Assembly (NCBI GenBank): GCA_022606425.2
Contig: JAHDVF020000211.1
Coordinates: forward strand, 62,001-126,000
Direction: 5' to 3'
Source of the DNA: Lepidostoma basale
Lineage: Eukaryota > Arthropoda > Insecta > Trichoptera > Lepidostomatidae
Length of the DNA: 64,000 nt
The notes under the pieces were generated by a model. That model had not been told where the DNA came from, made no database searches, and saw nothing but the letters and a program-made list of their open reading frames with translations. Numbering within the stretch: the stretch's first letter is position 1; each line of letters opens with the position of its first letter. This document shows, piece by piece, positions 10,675-20,085 of the stretch. The translations under genes were made by a program, and so were the position numbers.

Positions 10675-11182
10675 TACGAGTGGCAAAATTGAAATGGCAA
10701 TGGGCTGGACACTTGGCTAGACAGGGTGGCAACAGATGGGCACCCAGGATACTCAGTTGGAGACCATGGGCAAATAGGCGAAGTTGTCGGAAGGCCACCG
10801 ATGAGATGGACCGATGATATTGTCAAAAGAGTTGGAAAATTTTGGATACAAAGGGGGCAGGATAGAGAATTTTTTTTTTCTTGTAAACAACAGGTCGCTT
10901 GAACCCAATTACTTTATACACATTATTTTTAGCTATTATATTGATGATTCACACGACATGTGATAGGTAGCCAATCTATCGCCATTTTATTGTCACGTGA
11001 ATTCTACACCAGACCAAAGACAGTGTGACAATCACACTGCCATCGCCGGGAATCGAACCCGGAACCTTCGGTATGGAAGTCAGATCTCTTACCACTCTGC
11101 CACGAAAGTCGTTGAGGAAATTGGAAGAGGCCTATATCCAGCAGTGGAGGGAAGAAGGCTAGCAAAGAAGAAGAAGGTTAAA
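10675..11182 (+). mobile_element. Family C-like non-LTR fragment, split by a SINE
   Basis: 10675-10872 encodes KWQWAGHLARQGGNRW, LSWRPWANRR and MRWTDDI-like residues with frameshifts. 11117-11182 continues with RKLEEAYIQQWREEG and an AAGAAGAAG tail. The intervening block is a minus-strand SINE S2. The two halves join into the standard family C C-terminus. Confidence 0.8.
10873..11115 (-). mobile_element. SINE S2 with tRNA-like head
   Basis: On the minus strand it starts GACTTTCGTGGCAGAGTGG (A box) with GGTTCGATTCC (perfect B box), runs through TGACAATAAAATGGCGATAG, and ends in a poly(A) (poly T at 10870 on plus). The head resembles tRNA-Gly. It is inserted into the family C-like element. Confidence 0.9.
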
Positions 11183-11855
11183 TACAAAGTTTTTATTTTT
11201 ATTATTTTAGGAGTTTAGAATTATTGTATAATTACAGAAGTAAAGTTGTATATTTCTTGCATGGGATATAGTTTTGGGTGAAACTTTAAAATGTAAGTAA
11301 TTTAAAATATCTATAATTTTATTTGTATTGACTCATTTTCATTATTCATTGCGTGAAAAATGATTGCTTGTAATAATTGAAGTCTGTACAAATAACGATA
11401 AAAAAAACGTTCCATGATATTTGTAAGTAAACAAAATTGAATTGGTATGAGAATAAATTTTTCGGACAGAATGGCGAGGAGACATTACGCAACAAGTGGG
11501 AAATGAATGATTTATTATTCGTTAAACGAACGACAAAAAAGAGGTATCAAATCCGAGTATAATAGAAACACACATGTGGATATAAATCTCGCGTGGGTTA
11601 ACAAAACCCACGTTAACGAGACAAGAAAAAAGTGTCACCAATTCCGTTTGTTCCTTTGAAAGTGAATGACGGCAGTGAATCAGTATAGAAACAGCCACGA
11701 CTAATAGATGCCAAGGTAAATTATGTACGCCTGAATTCTCACAGCTAATTGCTTCAGCGGTAACTGCACGCGGTGCAATGTGCCAAGTGCGGAGTCCGGC
11801 GTACGCTGGACCCCCTAAGACTACTAAGAACTCTTCAAAAAAAATATTTTATATA
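11183..11855. other. No gene recognised
   Basis: AT-rich left half and a moderately GC-richer right half (11690-11830). A small hairpin, TGGGTT..AACCCA within CTCG..CGAG, lies at 11587-11619. Confidence 0.4.
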
Positions 11856-12066
11856 AAAACTAACTAACTAACTAACTAACTATCACGCCGTCTCCCCGAA
11901 GGGTTAGGCAGAAAGAATGGACTACCACCCTTTTCTTTCCTGACATATTTCTCTCGCTTCCTCAATATTTATACATCGTGTCATGCACGCGCGTCGATTT
12001 CTCTTACTCCTCACATGGCCGACATTTAATATTTGATTTATTTGATCGTGCCACGTTTTCCTCGTA
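11856..12066 (-). mobile_element. Non-LTR family A, 3' stub A4
   Basis: Plus strand begins AACTAACTAACTAACT (tail), then ATCACGCCGTCTCCCCGAAGG, and ends at CACGTTTTCCTCG (complement of RKTW codons). It holds only the last 60 or so codons and the 3' end. Confidence 0.9.
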
Positions 12067-12439
12067 AGTGTTTAATGCTATAATAATTCAATTGGCGAAT
12101 AAAAACAAAGATGCGCAGGATTTCTTGTTATGTAAATTAGCTGTTTTAATTGTGGTCCATTCTCTTGTTTAATGGATTGCCTTTTCGTTTACGTACTGCT
12201 TTCTCCTCCAGAAAGCGAGTATTCTCGCACTAATTGTCCGAAGTAATCGATTGCAACTGAGATGTCCGGACCACAGGCGGGCTACCGGCATCCGACAGAC
12301 TTGACCGCGGTCCACGAGAATATAATATTTGTAAGAGGGTAAAATTCGCTAGCTATGAAGTCTCCGGTAGTCATGGCAGAACTTCGATAAATATCATTTT
12401 AAGCTTTGTGCTACATATATATAAGTAAATAGATAATGA
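12067..12439. other. Apparently unique sequence, no gene
   Basis: 12180-12340 is richer in GC than its surroundings and matches no other part of the window. No frame or splice pattern stands out. Confidence 0.35.
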
Positions 12440-12556
12440 AATAATTAATATGAATGAATGGGTCTGTTTTTTATAAGTTTCATTAATTTTATGGGAATGA
12501 CATATTTCGCCTTAAGTCATTATCAAATGAAACATGTCATTTTTATAAAATATAAT
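12440..12556. mobile_element. M1 fold-back element, partial
   Basis: ATGGGAATGACATATTTCGCCTTAA faces CATTATCAAATGAAACATGTC and TTTTTATAAAATATAATAAAA. These are the two arms with the centre shortened. The right terminal arm is missing where family A copy A5 starts. Confidence 0.7.
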
Positions 12557-13212
12557 AAAAATGGTGTTCTTTTATCGAGCCTTATGTATAGAAGCGAAGC
12601 ATGGAACTGGCAAAAGAAGGATGAAAGTAGAATAAATGCAGTAGAAATGAGATCTCTTAGACGAATGTGTGGATACTCTGTGTATGATAGAGTGTTGAAT
12701 GAAAACATAATAAGTAAATGTGGTGCGAATGATGGTGTTATGAACAAAATAATGAAAGGATCATTAAGATGGTTTGGACATATGGAAAGAATGAATGAAG
12801 GAAGAATGGTAAAAAAAATATATTTTAACGATGTAAATGGAACCAGAAATAGAGGAAGACCGAGGAAAACGTGGCACGATCAAATTAATCAAATGAATGG
12901 TTGCAGTAAAATAGGCACTAAGTATCAAAAAATTAAAAACTTAGTATGCAGTTTTGTTTAATATGACATATAGATAGAAGCTGCATACTTAGTTTTTTGT
13001 AATTTTTTTGGTTCTTCGTGCCTATTTTACTGCAACCATTCAAATATTGAATGTCGACCACGTGAGAAGTCAGAGAAATCGACGCACATGCATGACACTA
13101 TGTATGAATGTTGAGGAAGCGAGAGAAAAATGTCAGGAAAGAAAAGTATGGCAGTCCATTCTTTCTGCCTACTCCTTCGCGGAGACGGCGTGATGGTTAG
13201 TTAGTTAGTTTT
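12557..13212 (+). mobile_element. Non-LTR family A copy A5, split by a palindromic MITE
   Basis: GVLLSSLMYRSEAWNWQKKDE, SLRRMCGYSVYDRV, GSLRWFGHMERM and RGRPRKTWHDQINQ run to 12894. After the MITE, NVDHVRSQRNRR, MNVEEAREKC and SILSAY continue at 13042, ending GGCGTGATGGTTAGTTAGTTAG. Without the insert the frame is nearly open. Confidence 0.92.
12895..13041. mobile_element. Palindromic MITE, 147 bp
   Basis: The two halves are near-perfect reverse complements over about 60 bp, starting GAATGGTTGCAGTAAAATAG. AAAT flanks both sides (12891-12894, 13042-13045). It interrupts the coding region of A5, so its boundaries are set by comparison with intact copies. It has no coding capacity. The superfamily is undetermined. 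Confidence 0.9.
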
Positions 13213-13234
13213 TAATCAATTGGGTGACATTTTC

Positions 13235-13431
13235 TAACTAACTAACTAACCATCACGCCGTCTCTCCGAAGTGGTAGGCAGAAAGAATGGACTGCCACAC
13301 TTCCTGACATATTTCTCTCGCTTCCTCAACATTCATACATCGTGTCATGCACGCGCGTCGATTTCTCTGACTCCTCACGTGGCCGACATTCAATATTTGA
13401 TGTATTTGATCGCGCCACGTTTTCCATTCAC
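13235..13431 (-). mobile_element. Non-LTR family A, 197-bp copy A6 with exact TSD
   Basis: The 12-bp duplication GGTGACATTTTC is at 13223-13234 and 13432-13443. The copy holds the (TTAG)n tail, the 3' end and the last 55 or so codons. It lies tail-to-tail beside A5. Confidence 0.95.
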
Positions 13432-13443
13432 GGTGACATTTTC

Positions 13444-13870
13444 AAATAAAATAATTTGACAATGCTGTTAAATCAGTCTCTGTCATTTTTGAAGAGACAG
13501 CAGGCGAGTCACCAACCGAACCGAATATTTCAGATGATGTGTCGCTTGTATTCTAAGTATTCTATCCTAGAATATAGTGCTAATATTCTAATGGGCATCG
13601 CATATGCATATTCGCGATCAAATTAATTCGATCGAAATTGGGGCACACCGCCGAAGGCACCGTACTTAATGACCGCCTATTAATTCGGTGGAGTCTGTTA
13701 TTCGGTAAACTGGTTCAGATAATCGTCATTTCGGAATATTCACGTACATTTCCAAAGGGCATCGCATACGCATAAAATATTTTCATATCAAATGTGGAAC
13801 TTCAAAAGGGATCAAGTAAAAAAACGTTTTTGAAGTGAAACTTCCAACGTGATTTGTATTAGTAAAAGCA
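13444..13870. other. Apparently unique sequence, no gene
   Basis: An 18-bp near-identical direct repeat (GGGCATCGCATATGCATA / GGGCATCGCATACGCATA) lies at about 13591 and 13757. No frame is convincing. Confidence 0.35.
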
Positions 13871-13985
13871 CGTTCAGAAAACAAATACTCTTGATATTAG
13901 AAAGTATCTTGTCTTCCTAAAGTTTAATTATTTCGTGCAGGTATTTTACCTGTTTTAAAAAAAATTGGATGCCTTAAATTATAAA
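13871..13985 (+). mobile_element. Non-LTR family B, 3' fragment
   Basis: CACGTTCAG, AAATACTCTTGA, TTAGAAAGTATCTTGTCTTC and TATTTTACCTG follow the end of the family B ORF and its 3' UTR (compare 51825-51945). The tail is lost. Confidence 0.7.
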
Positions 13986-14404
13986 TATGTTAGTATTCTG
14001 AGAAACTAAAGTGTTTTGATAAGTATTTTCTTAGTTATTAGGCAAACGACCTGAAAGAATTCTTATACCACAATAGGTACTTGAAAGTTATGTTTTTTTA
14101 AACAATTTATTACCCTTCTTAATCTTTGGCATATAGAATGGAATAATACTCCTAGCGGCTTCTAACAATATGTTGGTCAACAGCCTCCACATTGTGTTAA
14201 TAAGGTAGTTTGCTAAATGCCGAAAATCATTCTCCATAGATGGCGTTAGTGGGTCGGTTGTATAGGTTAATTCTTGAAAAAATTCACTAGTGCAACCAAA
14301 TCTACATAGATGGCTGACTAAAACTGCCACGTGAAGATAAATATGGATTTTGAAGTATATATACATCTTCCAAAAATTTGTCATGCATGATCACAAATAA
14401 CAAA
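13986..14404. other. No gene recognised
   Basis: The 98-codon minus-strand frame at 14088-14384 has no recognisable motif. I do not call it. Confidence 0.35.
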
Positions 14405-14545
14405 GGTGGAATGAGGAATGTTGTAATTACATAAAGCGTGCGCTTAACCCAACCAATGACAGGTCATAAGTCCTGTAAACACCTTGATCATCCATGTTCA
14501 GTTTCCAGTTTACGTCTTCGTCTCTATTGAGATACAATTAAAAAT
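14405..14545 (+). repeat. Dispersed repeat R1, copy 1
   Basis: GGAATGTTGTAATTACATAA, GCGTGCGCTTAACCCAACC, GACAGGTCATAAGTCCTG and TCTATTGAGATACAATTA recur in order at 50105-50250. No polymerase III boxes or coding frame are seen; the class is unknown. Confidence 0.75.
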
Positions 14546-14596
14546 TTATTACCCATTTCTTTTATAATTGATTTAATTCCTTCGTTGTAAGATTAA

Positions 14597-15194
14597 CCCT
14601 TACTTCTCATTTGTCGAATGCCAGCCGACATCGCTATATGTACGCTACAACTCAGTTGTCGGCTGGCGGCCAACAAGATAAGGCTTGTGCACGCGGTGTT
14701 TTTTCGCGCGCAAAACTTGACACGTGTCATGTTTCTTGTGATTATTCGTTAAAAAACATTTAATTTCACGTTTTAATAAGATTTTGTCTGTTTTCCGTTT
14801 TTATTTTACACTAAAATGACGGGAACTTCGCGTGATACGTCATGCAGAGGAGCGATTAGAGTACAAGCCCCACTTCATTGCGAAACTGGACAAAGGTTCT
14901 AAAGACTGTACTGTGTGTAGTAACAGAAAGATTCCAGAGGGAAGACGGGAAACAGTGTGGTTTTGTGAGACCTGTTCCAGAAAACCTGGTCCCCATCCTG
15001 GAGATTGATTTAAAAAGTACCATACTATGCAAAACTATAATTAGTCCATAATGTTTTTTGTAAATTGTTTTTTATTTGAAGAATAAATCATTACAAATGA
15101 AATTTTTTTGTAACTACCTATCAATATAAATATGTTGACATTATTTAAATTAGAGTTGGCTGATAAACAATATCAAAAAATAATGGAGTAAGGG
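14597..15194 (+). mobile_element. Non-autonomous piggyBac-like element, 598 bp
   Basis: TTAA flanks both ends (14593-14596, 15195-15198). The ends are CCCTTACTTCTC and GGAGTAAGGG. A subterminal inverted repeat GCCAGCCGACA / TGTCGGCTGGC follows the left end, as in piggyBac. An ATG at 14816 is followed after an internal deletion by the transposase C-terminus: KPHFIAKL, then a cysteine-rich domain C-x2-C...C-x2-C (CTVC, CETC) and FKKYHT. A TGA sits where the family has a Cys before FKKYH. It cannot make transposase. Confidence 0.93.
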
Positions 15195-15214
15195 TTAATA
15201 CCTGGACCTAATAT

Positions 15215-15745
15215 TGTGTCTTCTTCTTCTTCTTTTTGTCCTGTCACACCTCCGTGGTGCATAGGGCCTCAAGGAGTCTTCTCCACTCGACTCTATTGCA
15301 TGCCTGATGCTTAACATCGTCCCAAGTGAGACCTGCTGCCTTAACCTCGTCCTGCAGGGTTCTTCTTCAGGTGGCTCTAGGTCTGCCTCGCTTTCTCTTT
15401 CCCCCCATAGGGGACCAGTCTAGTGCGCCCTGAGCGATGCAGGCTGGGTTCCGTCTCAGAGTGTGACCGATCCACTGCCATTTGCGCCTAGCGACTTGTT
15501 CTCTAATTGGCTTTTCGCCTGCTATTCCAGAGAACGGCATTTGACACTGTTTGGGGCCAATAGATTTTGAATATTGAGCGAAGGCACCTATTTATAAACA
15601 CCTGGAGTTTACCAATAACGTCTGCGGTAGACTTCCAAGTCTCACATCCGTACAGCAGTACGCTTTTAACATTACTGCTGAATACTTGGAGCTTGAGCTT
15701 TCTCGAAATGATACCGGAGCGCCATACAGGGCGAAGCATATTGTG
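15215..15745 (-). mobile_element. Non-LTR family E, C-terminal part (E1)
   Basis: Minus strand: SSNVKSVLLYGCETW, LQVFINRCLR, WPQTVSNAVLW, then after a stop (TAG at 15501) ANREQVARRKWQW.GHTLRRNPACIAQGALDW and RGRPRA. It ends CTCCTTGAGGCCCTATGCACC and an AAGAAGAAGAAG tail. Copies: 27306-27688 and 58480-58720. Confidence 0.88.
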
Positions 15746-16184
15746 TACAAAATTAAAAAAATAATCATTGTTTAATTTATTACGAGTTATATGTTTCGAG
15801 CTTGGTCCCTTTTACCTCAACGGCCTCTAGTTCTACAAGTAGATATAATGCTATGATGTATGTATGCACGATGTTTTATCTTACGCGAGGAATGCACAAG
15901 TAGTTACATACGTAAATTGAGGCAATTAACACAACGGAATATGCTATAATAAAAACCACATTCACAATTCTCAGGTATTCACCTCACTTCGCCGTCTTGA
16001 CAGAGCATGTATCGAGTATTATTTCTTTATTGATTTCACCTCAAAAGCGTTAAATTTGACTCATTTGAATTTATAATGCAGCATCGAATAATACAATTTT
16101 GTCAATTTATTGATAGTTATGAAGAATTCTTCCAATCGATTAGCCTTGGTGGATGCAGTTCATACAGTTCCAATTTAAAACGAT
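15746..16184. other. No gene recognised
   Basis: AT-rich, matches nothing else in the window. Confidence 0.35.
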
Positions 16185-16197
16185 TCTGTTTCTAATT

Positions 16198-16826
16198 CTC
16201 GGATACGTATCTGGGAAGCATGTTTACAAGAGACGGAAAGACGGAGAAAGACATCGAAAGAAAGGTTGGTGCTGAGAATAAAATAAATGGCGCACTCAAA
16301 GTCATTACTGCAAATAGAAATATCCACAGAATCGAAGATGGCAGTACACAATGGAGTTCTAGTGCCAACCCTCATATATGGTAGTGAAGCTTGGAGCTGG
16401 CAAAAGAAGGATGAAAGCAGGATAAACGCCGTAGAAATGAGATCACTAAGAAGAATGTGCGGGAAAACGTTGTATGATAGAATACCGAACGATGAAATAA
16501 GAAAGAAATGTAAGGCGGATGACTGCATCATGGATAAAATTAAAAAAGGATCCCTGAGATGGTTTGGACATATGGAACGAATGGATGAGAGTAGAATGGT
16601 TAAAAAGTTGTACACAAGCAGCGTGAGTGGAAAAAGAAGCCGAGGACGACCGAGGAAAACATGGCATGACCAAATTAATCAATTACTAAAAGGCGGTCAC
16701 ATTCGAAGTCAGAATAATCGACGTGCGTGCATGGTACGATGTATGAATGTAGAGGAATCCCGATTGTGGCGATCCATCCCCTCTGCCTACCCCTCTGGGG
16801 AAATGGTGTGATGGTAAGTTAGTTAG
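16198..16826 (+). mobile_element. Non-LTR family A, copy A7 with exact TSD
   Basis: The 13-bp duplication TCTGTTTCTAATT is at 16185-16197 and 16827-16839. The frame runs YLGSMFTRDGKTEKDIERKVG, then (one shift) SKMAVHNGVLVPTLIYGSEA, SLRRMCGKTLYDRIP, GSLRWFGHMERMDESRM, SSVSGKRSRGRPRKTWHDQ and RACMVRCMNVEES. A deletion near 16750 removes part of the REVCQDR motif. 5' truncated before the reverse transcriptase. Confidence 0.95.
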
Positions 16827-16870
16827 TCTGTTTCTAATTTTTATTAAATAAACGCTATTTTCCCATTTTC

Positions 16871-18217
16871 AGTTTGTTTATATGTTTATATGGTAAACTC
16901 TACGGCCGAATTTTAATAGAAAGAGTAAAAAAGACGACGACTGAAAGAGTATGGGATGTTCAAGGCGCTTTTATAACCGGGAGAGGATGTATGGATCAGA
17001 TTTTTGCACTTCGAACGCTTGCGGAGAAGTTTATGGCCAAAAACCGTAAGCTTTTCTGTGCGTTTGTCGATTTGCAAAAAGCCTATGATCGAGTGAACAG
17101 AGATAAACTGTGGTCAATCTTGTCCGAATACGGAGTGAGCACAAAACTGATACGGGCGGTTGCTTCTCTCTACGAAGGGAGCACTGCCAGTGTTAGGGTA
17201 AATGGAGATATCACGCCTTGGTTTGATATCACGAAGGGTGTTAAGCAGGGCTGCGTGATGTCTCCATGGTTGTTCAATCTGTATATGGACAAGTGTATGA
17301 AAGAACTTAAAGTTATAAATGCTGGTGCTAAGATGAGTGATCTGTCTGTAAACTGTCTGCTTTACGCGGACGATGCCGTTCTCGCTGCGGATAGTGCGGA
17401 CAAATTACAAGTCTTGGTGTCGAGAATGTATGAGGTATGCAAGTCAAATGATTTAATGATGAATGTCGGAAAGTCAAAGGTGATGGTTTTCGAAAGGGAA
17501 GAGCAAATGACAGTTTGTAATATAAGTGTGAACGAAGAGAACTTGGAACAGGTGAAGGAATTTGTGTATTTAGATAGCATGTTCACAGCAGATGCCCGAA
17601 CGGATAGTTACGTCGAAAGAAGGATTGGTGCAGGTAACAAAGTGAATGGAGCTTTAAAAATAGTCATTGAAAACAAGAATTTATCAATGAAAGCGAAAAC
17701 GGCCGTTCACAATGGAGTTCTAGTCCCAACCCTAATGTATGGAAGAGAAGCATGGAACTGGCAGAAGAAGGATGAGAGTAGAATAAATGCGGTAGAGATG
17801 AGGTCCCTAAGACGTATGTGTGGTAGAACGATATACGACAGAATCTCAAATGCTGATTAAGAAAGGAATGTAGAGCGGAAGAAGGTATTATGAACAAAAT
17901 TATGAAAGGATCGCTGCGTTGGTTCGGACATATGGAACGCATGGATGGAGAAAGAATGGTTAAGAAAGTATAATTTAATGATGTAAATGGGGTAGTCGAG
18001 GCAGACCGAGGAAAACATGGCATGACCAAATTAATCAAATTTTAAAATTAATCAAATTTTAAAGGTTGGTCATGTTAGAAGTCGGAGGAATCGACGTGCG
18101 TGTATGACTCGTTGTATGAATGTGGAGGAAGCTAGAGAGGTTTGCCAGGATAGAGTAGTGTGGCGGTCCATTCTCTCTGCCTACCCCTGCGGGGAAACGG
18201 CGTGATGGTTTGTTGTT
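16871..18217 (+). mobile_element. Non-LTR family A, longest copy (A8), with RT domain
   Basis: A 328-codon frame from 16874 carries reverse transcriptase motifs: FVDLQKAYDRV (catalytic Asp about residue 66), GVKQGCVMSPWLFNLY (about 122-137) and LLYADD (162-167). The connection and C-terminal domain follow (MAVHNG-type, SRINAVEMRSLRRMCG). A 2-nt loss at 17856 (GCTGATTAAG for GCTGATATAAG) stops the frame. Beyond it GSLRWFGHMERMDG and the 3' end are still readable to GGCGTGATGGTTTGTTGTTG. The endonuclease and first RT motifs are missing. RTE/CR1-like type; inactive. Confidence 0.95.
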
Positions 18218-18375
18218 GTTGTTATATGGACATGTTTCGATGGTTAGTATGACAAGTTTATACCGTTCTTATATGGAAGACGGTAAAGCCGAGATGAATT
18301 TAGGGCTTTACATAACAAAGATGCCAGGTATAAAAAAAGTTAAAAATGATATTTTGTTCCGGATTGCTATACGAG

Positions 18376-18512
18376 TATTTATTGTTTCTTGACGTAAAAC
18401 TGCATATTAAATAATTAATACGAATGAAAACGTCTGTTTTCTAGATGTTTTATTACAGTTAATGGAAAAGACATGTTTCGGCATTCTAAGGCATTATCAA
18501 ATGTTTTTCAAC
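18376..18512. mobile_element. M1 fold-back element, left arm
   Basis: ATTTATTGTTTCTTGA, CATATTAAATAATTAATACG, AATGAAAACGTCTGTTTTCT and GACATGTTTCGG..CTAAGGCATTATCAAATG match the M1 arm. The right arm is absent. Confidence 0.75.
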
Positions 18513-18549
18513 ATTTAAAAGTCTAATGGAGATTTGATAATACCCATGC

Positions 18550-18865
18550 AAGACGAAAGAAGAATAGAATACCGAATGGTGAAGTAAGAAAGGAATGTAA
18601 GGCCGATGAATGCGTGATAAATAAAATTAAGAAAGGGTCACTAGGATAGTTTGGACATATGGAACAAATGGATGAGGTTAAAAAGATATACTCGTATACA
18701 TGGGGTTTGAATGGAACAAGAAGTCGAGGAAGGCCAACGTAGACTTTGCATGACCAAATGGCGGCCACATTCGAATCGACGAGCGGGCGCGTCACGGTGT
18801 GTGAATGTAAAAGAGGCGCGAGAGTTATGTCAAAATATAAGAGTGTGGCGGTCCATCCTTATCCA
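18550..18865 (+). mobile_element. Non-LTR family A, decayed copy A9
   Basis: NRIPNGEVRKECKADEC-like, KKGS..., IWTYGTNG-type shifts, RSRGRPT and RACMTRCM-like remnants follow the A7 subfamily. It has several frameshifts and stops, and lacks the 3' tail. Confidence 0.75.
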
Positions 18866-19745
18866 CGATTAAGAATCAAAACGTTGTTTTTCCGCTCTGT
18901 TGTTTTTACACATCTAAGTAGAACTGTCCGAGTCAAATTGTTTGAGCTATATGCGAGACGTTTGATTGTTTGCTAGCTTCAGTTCGGTTTGATGAACAAG
19001 CATATTTTGTGGAGTGGAGTTATATATAGGAAAATTCCCATTCTAGTCGGTACGTCGTACTCGGATACCGCCGCGTTAGGCAGTTCACGCCTGGTTGACG
19101 AATTCGACCGGCCGCTTCGGTGAACTTCAATGGAGATGGTTTAACGATAATTGCGCCGTGTATGGTGTACTAACCTGTATCCACCGCCTGCCATCAGCGG
19201 CGTGCTAACGCAGGTGGAATACTCTATGCTTTCTTCTAGAGCCACTATCGGGACATTTAATTTGTTCCGATATAAACATTATTGTAGATTCTCTCATTTC
19301 ACTTCTTCGGTGTGTTGGACGAACAGTGCGATTTCTCAACTATCTGCCGAAACTAGTCGAAGCCATAAACCTAAATGTAATTACACTAAATATATACCAT
19401 AACGATTTTATTATTATTTAGTTACAATAAACTTTTACCATAAAAATTTAAATAATTTTTCATTCAATTTAAAACAATATTAATATTTTTAAAATGATTA
19501 TGTAAAAAATAAATAATGGTGCTTTGGAAATTTTTAAAAGCTAAGGTGTCAAAAATTAAAATATGTTATTTGTTTATTAAAAGCACGTTTCTTATCTACC
19601 AGTACGTTTTTTTAATCAATAATAAAAGTGTCATAATGGTTAAATGGTTCTTCTGAACATTTTGCATTTTGTTATTTGGTAAAAAAAAACGATATTATAA
19701 TTTTAAACTGTTAATCAATAAACTTTGCTTTTTGTATCACAATTG
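18866..19745. other. Apparently unique sequence, no gene
   Basis: 18960-19330 has balanced base composition and matches no repeat in the window; it may be host DNA. No frame above 83 codons and no recognisable domain. 19400-19745 is AT-rich. Confidence 0.35.
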
Positions 19746-19870
19746 TATTTTATTTTACGCGACAGCTGTTTCATCAACCTATGTTGACATCGTCACGTGT
19801 TACAATAATATTGTAACACCTGATGATGTCATCATAGGTTGATGAAACAGCTGTCGCGTAAAATAAAATA
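19746..19870. mobile_element. 125-bp fold-back element
   Basis: Near-perfect palindrome: outer arms TATTTTATTTTACGCGACAG with complement, centre TGTTACAAT-AAT-ATTGTAACA at 19798-19818. Each arm contains GAAACAGCTGTCGCG preceded by a hairpin and a TGATGATG- or TGACGATG-like box. Abuts family G. Class unknown. Confidence 0.88.
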
Positions 19871-20085
19871 TAGAGAGCCAGCCAATAGAGAGCTGTTGTC
19901 GAGTGTGAAAAATAGAAACGTCTCATATTTGGGTCGTGCTAAGGGGAGTAAAATACCACCTCCTTCGACTGATAATATTGGGTAAAGTGGAAGGACGACG
20001 GGGAGTTGGTAGAAGGTAGCTATCTTGGCTGCGGAACATCAAAGAGTGGAAAGGAATAACGAGAGTTCAGAACTTCTTGAAAAAT
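19871..20085 (+). mobile_element. Non-LTR family G, C-terminal fragment
   Basis: CAATAGAGAGCTGTTGTCGA, TCATATTTGGGTCGTGCTA and TGGCTGCGGAACATCAAAG correspond to the LGHVLRGE and SWLRNV..W region of family G (58960-59355). Frame broken; C-terminal tip lost. Confidence 0.75.

Noticed and set aside
14088..14384. 98-codon minus-strand frame
   Set aside because: No motif, low-complexity ends; expected by chance in AT-rich DNA.
19746..19870. miRNA precursor
   Set aside because: The fold is too long and symmetric for a canonical pre-miRNA and shares its module with mobile repeats.
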